The position numbers and the translations under genes were made by a program. The notes under the pieces were generated by a model, which was given only the letters and a program-made list of their open reading frames with translations, did no database searches and had not been told where the DNA came from. Source: Ignavibacteriales bacterium UBA6490 (lineage in GTDB: Bacteria; Bacteroidota; Ignavibacteria; Ignavibacteriales; Ignavibacteriaceae). Taken from it: 34,387 nt of DNA. Positions 31,758-34,387 of the stretch are shown in pieces. The stretch spans positions 1 to 34,387 of the forward strand of contig DJMM01000017.1 of assembly GCA_002435365.1 (NCBI GenBank). Reading direction: 5' to 3'. The number at the start of each line of letters is the position of its first letter. The stretch's first letter is position 1.

Positions 31758-33578
31758 ATGAAACGAATATTTAGCATTTTTCTTATTTTATTTAGCCTAT
31801 GTTACATAAATGCGCAAACTTATAATTTTGCCTGGCTCACAGATACACACATCGGGTCGCCCGGAGCCGACAGCGATTTATCAGCCATAGTTGAAGATAT
31901 AAACAACAGGACAAACCTCTCTTTCATAGTAGTAACCGGAGATATTGCAGAAAAGGGGAAAAATGATGAACTTGAAAAAGCCGCCGAAATCCTCGGGCAG
32001 TTAAAAATGCCCTATTATATAATCGGGGGAAATCATGACACTAAATGGAGTGAAAGCGGGGGGACAAAATTCATCGAGCTCTGGAATGCCGGCCATTTTA
32101 TTTTCAATTACGATGGACACTGGCATATCGGATTGACAAGCGGAATAATCTGGAGGGGCGGCGGCGGTCACGCATCTCCTGAGGATATAGAATGGCTAAA
32201 GGATACTCTTAAAAATATTAATCCTGAAAAGCTCTTCCTTTATATGCATCACCCTCCGGACGGAGATACCGACAACTGGTTTAAGATCATAAATGCAGTG
32301 AGGCAGTATAATCCGGTTCTTGTACTGGTGGGTCACGGCCATTCAAACCGGTCTCTTAATTTTTCCGGAATTCCGGGTGTTATGAGCAGGTCGACATTAA
32401 AAGCAAAAGGAAATCCAGGATACACATGGGTACAGGTTAATGCCGATTCAGTTCTGTTTTCAGAAATTGATATCAGCGGGAAAATTGAGAAGTGGAATTC
32501 TTCCCCCCTGAATGTGAGCACTCCATCATTTATTGATTCAGTTCAGTATATCAATTACGGCATGTCCGATGCAGTTAAAAAAGAACTTAACGTGACCGTC
32601 TCGGCTCCTCTTCTTGAAGCCGATGGACGGATTTTTGTATCGACGTACAGCAGCGGAATTGTCTGTTTCGATTACCAGGGGAAAGAATTATGGAGATATA
32701 ATCCCCACGGTACAATTTTAAGCCGTCCCGTTTTTTATGACGGCATACTTGTTTCATCAACAGCAGAGGGAGATCTGTTCACACTGGAGGCACATACCGG
32801 TAAATTGATCCAGGTAATCGGACTTGGTGAACCGGTAACCTCGCAGCTTCAGACTATCGACGTCGAATATAATGATGAGGTAACCAGGGGAATTATTGCA
32901 GGCACCGGAAACGGAAATCTCTACTGCTATGATCTTTATTCTTTTGAGATGATATGGTCAAATAACTCGGCTACGGGAATGATCGAAACACTGCCCCTGT
33001 ATATTGACGGAAAGCTTATATACGGAGCATGGGACGGGTTTTTATATTGCATAAATTCCTCCTCCGGTGTGCTGAACTGGAAATGGGCTGACAGTAAAAA
33101 TTTTTATTATTCACCGGCAGCCTGCACTCCTGTTACCGACGGAAAGCTGGTCTACATTTCTGCACCGGATAAATATATAACTGCAATTGATCTCCTTCTC
33201 GGCACAACGGTGTGGAAGAAAAATAACTATGCGGCCTGGGAAACGCTTGCTCTCAGCAGCGATAAGCAGCAATTATATGTAAAGGGGATCGACGGAGACT
33301 TTTTTATAGTATCTGCCAAAGACGGAAAACAGCTGCATAAGCTTGAAATAAAATATGACCTGGACACAACCCCCTCCCCACCGGTAGAAACCGGACAGTA
33401 TATATTCTTCGGCAGCAAAAACGGATGGATATACTCAATAAATAAGGCGGATTATTCCTGGAAAAAATTAATTTTTATGGGAACGGCGCGAATACATTCC
33501 CTGATCCTTCTTGAAAACAATAAAATTTCTGCCCTCAACATGGACGGAACTTTAGTAATATCGGGAACCGGGCAATGA
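31758..33578 (+). CDS. secreted metallophosphoesterase fused to a PQQ-like beta-propeller
   Basis: The 606-residue protein has a signal peptide (1-19, cleavage after INA). A calcineurin-like phosphoesterase domain follows (about 22-235), with the five metal-binding blocks: Asp29 and His31 (LTDTHIG), Asp62 (VTGDIAEKG), Asn92-His93 (GGNHDTKW), MHHPPD and VGHGHSNR. The second half (about 265-605) is a beta-propeller with repeated blades such as GKELWRYNPHG, GVLNWKWADSK and GTTVWKKNNY, resembling PQQ/WD-like domains. It probably acts in the periplasm or outside the cell on a phosphoester, with the propeller giving binding. The substrate is unknown. The HAD gene overlaps its stop by 4 bases (ATGA). 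Confidence 0.85.
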   Translation: MKRIFSIFLILFSLCYINAQTYNFAWLTDTHIGSPGADSDLSAIVEDINNRTNLSFIVVTGDIAEKGKNDELEKAAEILGQLKMPYYIIGGNHDTKWSESGGTKFIELWNAGHFIFNYDGHWHIGLTSGIIWRGGGGHASPEDIEWLKDTLKNINPEKLFLYMHHPPDGDTDNWFKIINAVRQYNPVLVLVGHGHSNRSLNFSGIPGVMSRSTLKAKGNPGYTWVQVNADSVLFSEIDISGKIEKWNSSPLNVSTPSFIDSVQYINYGMSDAVKKELNVTVSAPLLEADGRIFVSTYSSGIVCFDYQGKELWRYNPHGTILSRPVFYDGILVSSTAEGDLFTLEAHTGKLIQVIGLGEPVTSQLQTIDVEYNDEVTRGIIAGTGNGNLYCYDLYSFEMIWSNNSATGMIETLPLYIDGKLIYGAWDGFLYCINSSSGVLNWKWADSKNFYYSPAACTPVTDGKLVYISAPDKYITAIDLLLGTTVWKKNNYAAWETLALSSDKQQLYVKGIDGDFFIVSAKDGKQLHKLEIKYDLDTTPSPPVETGQYIFFGSKNGWIYSINKADYSWKKLIFMGTARIHSLILLENNKISALNMDGTLVISGTGQ

Positions 33579-34222
33579 GAAATTACGACGGAATAATTTT
33601 CGATATAGACGGTACTTTATCCTCCACTAACGCACTTATATTTGCATCATTTAACCACATATCGAAAAAATATCTTAACCGCACATTCACTGATTCGGAA
33701 CTAATTGCATTGTTTGGCCCCACCGAGGATGTAATCCTGAAAAAATGGTGCGGCGATGATTACGAAAAAGCCCGCTCGGAATATTATGAATATTATTCTG
33801 ACAACCATCATAATATGGCATCAGGTTATCCGGGCATAAAGGAGCTGCTTCAGAAACTTAAATCAGCGGGACTGCTTCTGTCTATTTATACCGGTAAGGG
33901 AAAAGAGGCCGCTTCGATTACCCTGCGGAAAATCGGCTGCTACGATTTTTTCGATATGATAATAACCGGTGATGATGTCGAAAATCATAAACCATCGGGA
34001 GAAGGAATAGTTAAATTTATTGCTGAGTTTAATCTTGATCCCCGCAGAGTACTGATGATCGGCGATGCGCCTTCCGATATTAAAGCTGCCAAGGCAGCAG
34101 GTGTAAAAGTTGCGTCAGTTTTATGGGACGCCTATGCCAGGGAGGAAGTGCTGAAGCTGGATTCCGATTTTCTCTTTCATACAGTGGAAGAACTTGAGCA
34201 GTTTCTTAAGCTGAATACATAA
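33575..34222 (+). CDS. HAD-superfamily phosphatase (phosphoglycolate phosphatase-like)
   Basis: The 215-residue cytosolic hydrolase has the HAD motifs: DIDGT with Asp10 (nucleophile) and Asp12 (acid), YTGKG (motif II), Lys in NHKPSG (motif III) and GDAPSDIKAA (motif IV). A helical cap (about 15-85) with FNHISKKYL places it with Gph/PpaX-type enzymes, which cleave phosphoglycolate, pyrophosphate or sugar phosphates. The substrate cannot be read from sequence. Translational coupling to the secreted phosphoesterase is odd because the two proteins act in different compartments. Confidence 0.88.
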   Translation: MRNYDGIIFDIDGTLSSTNALIFASFNHISKKYLNRTFTDSELIALFGPTEDVILKKWCGDDYEKARSEYYEYYSDNHHNMASGYPGIKELLQKLKSAGLLLSIYTGKGKEAASITLRKIGCYDFFDMIITGDDVENHKPSGEGIVKFIAEFNLDPRRVLMIGDAPSDIKAAKAAGVKVASVLWDAYAREEVLKLDSDFLFHTVEELEQFLKLNT

Positions 34223-34258
34223 TACCGCTTACAGGGGCATAGCTTGTAAAAAAGGATT

Positions 34259-34387
34259 TTAATTAACTCCCTTTTCTGCTTTCTGAAAGATCGATTTGAT
34301 CAGAGGAATCATTTTATTTCCGAAATCCGATTTGCTAAGGTAACCATCTGCACCGCTTAGTTTCGCTTCCTCGGAATAGACTTCGCA
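34259..34387 (-). CDS. receiver-domain protein, C-terminal fragment
   Basis: This 42-residue end of a minus-strand gene runs off the window edge. It reads as the end of a response-regulator receiver domain: SGADGYLSKSDFGNKM, where the Lys in LSK is the conserved receiver lysine, followed by a last amphipathic helix PLIKSIFQKAEKGVN. It stops right after the receiver domain, so it is either a single-domain regulator or a protein with the receiver at its C terminus. It faces the HAD gene with a gap of 36 bases. Confidence 0.7.
   Translation of the reverse strand, partial: CEVYSEEAKLSGADGYLSKSDFGNKMIPLIKSIFQKAEKGVN

Overview
The window looks like one end of a metagenome-derived contig from a low-GC member of the Bacteroidota/Chlorobiota (FCB) group, most likely an Ignavibacteria-like bacterium. 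Three things in the sequence support this: a secreted protein with a type IX secretion (Por) C-terminal sorting domain, an aerotolerance (Bat) operon, and several promoters of the Bacteroidota type (TTG or TTTG, about 20 bases, TAnnTTTG). The first ~180 bases do not belong with the rest. They are very GC-rich and hold the 3' end of an actinobacterial-type exonuclease III gene. They join the AT-richer sequence inside a tRNA-Arg(ACG) gene whose two acceptor-strand halves do not match, so this end is probably an assembly chimera.

Layout. 1-250: foreign xthA tail and the chimeric tRNA. 306-2800 (minus): nagB (glucosamine-6-P deaminase) and rqcH (ribosome quality control). 2928-6867 (plus): a tight operon of a POT-like MFS transporter, a membrane PASTA protein, rpe and nagA. 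NagA and NagB together convert GlcNAc-6-P to fructose-6-P. 6850-12565 (minus): a methylmalonyl-CoA module made of the mutase large subunit, the epimerase, and the four subunits of a sodium-pumping methylmalonyl-CoA decarboxylase (A, D, C, B). Together these would turn succinyl-CoA into propionyl-CoA and a sodium gradient, as in the succinate-propionate pathway. 12566-13346: a long non-coding stretch with an 11-base-period tandem repeat and a promoter.

13347-16635 (plus): gatE and gatD, the tRNA-dependent glutamine amidotransferase that is normally described as archaeal. This is the most surprising gene pair here. 16747-19793 (plus): an outer-membrane beta-barrel protein, a terminator, then a response regulator/histidine kinase pair. 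28574-19828 (minus): a ten-gene run of moxR, DUF58, a membrane protein, batA, batB, batC, batD, batE, a YHS-domain protein and a small charged secreted protein, with a clear promoter at one end and a clear terminator at the other. 28743-30023 (minus): the T9SS-sorted protein. 30024-30487: a second non-coding stretch with a related 11-base repeat and a perfect 16-bp hairpin. 30488-31666 (minus): rlmI-like 23S rRNA methyltransferase. 31758-34222 (plus): a secreted metallophosphoesterase/beta-propeller protein and a HAD phosphatase. 34259-34387 (minus): the end of a receiver-domain protein cut by the window edge.

All family assignments come from reading motifs by eye. No database search was run.
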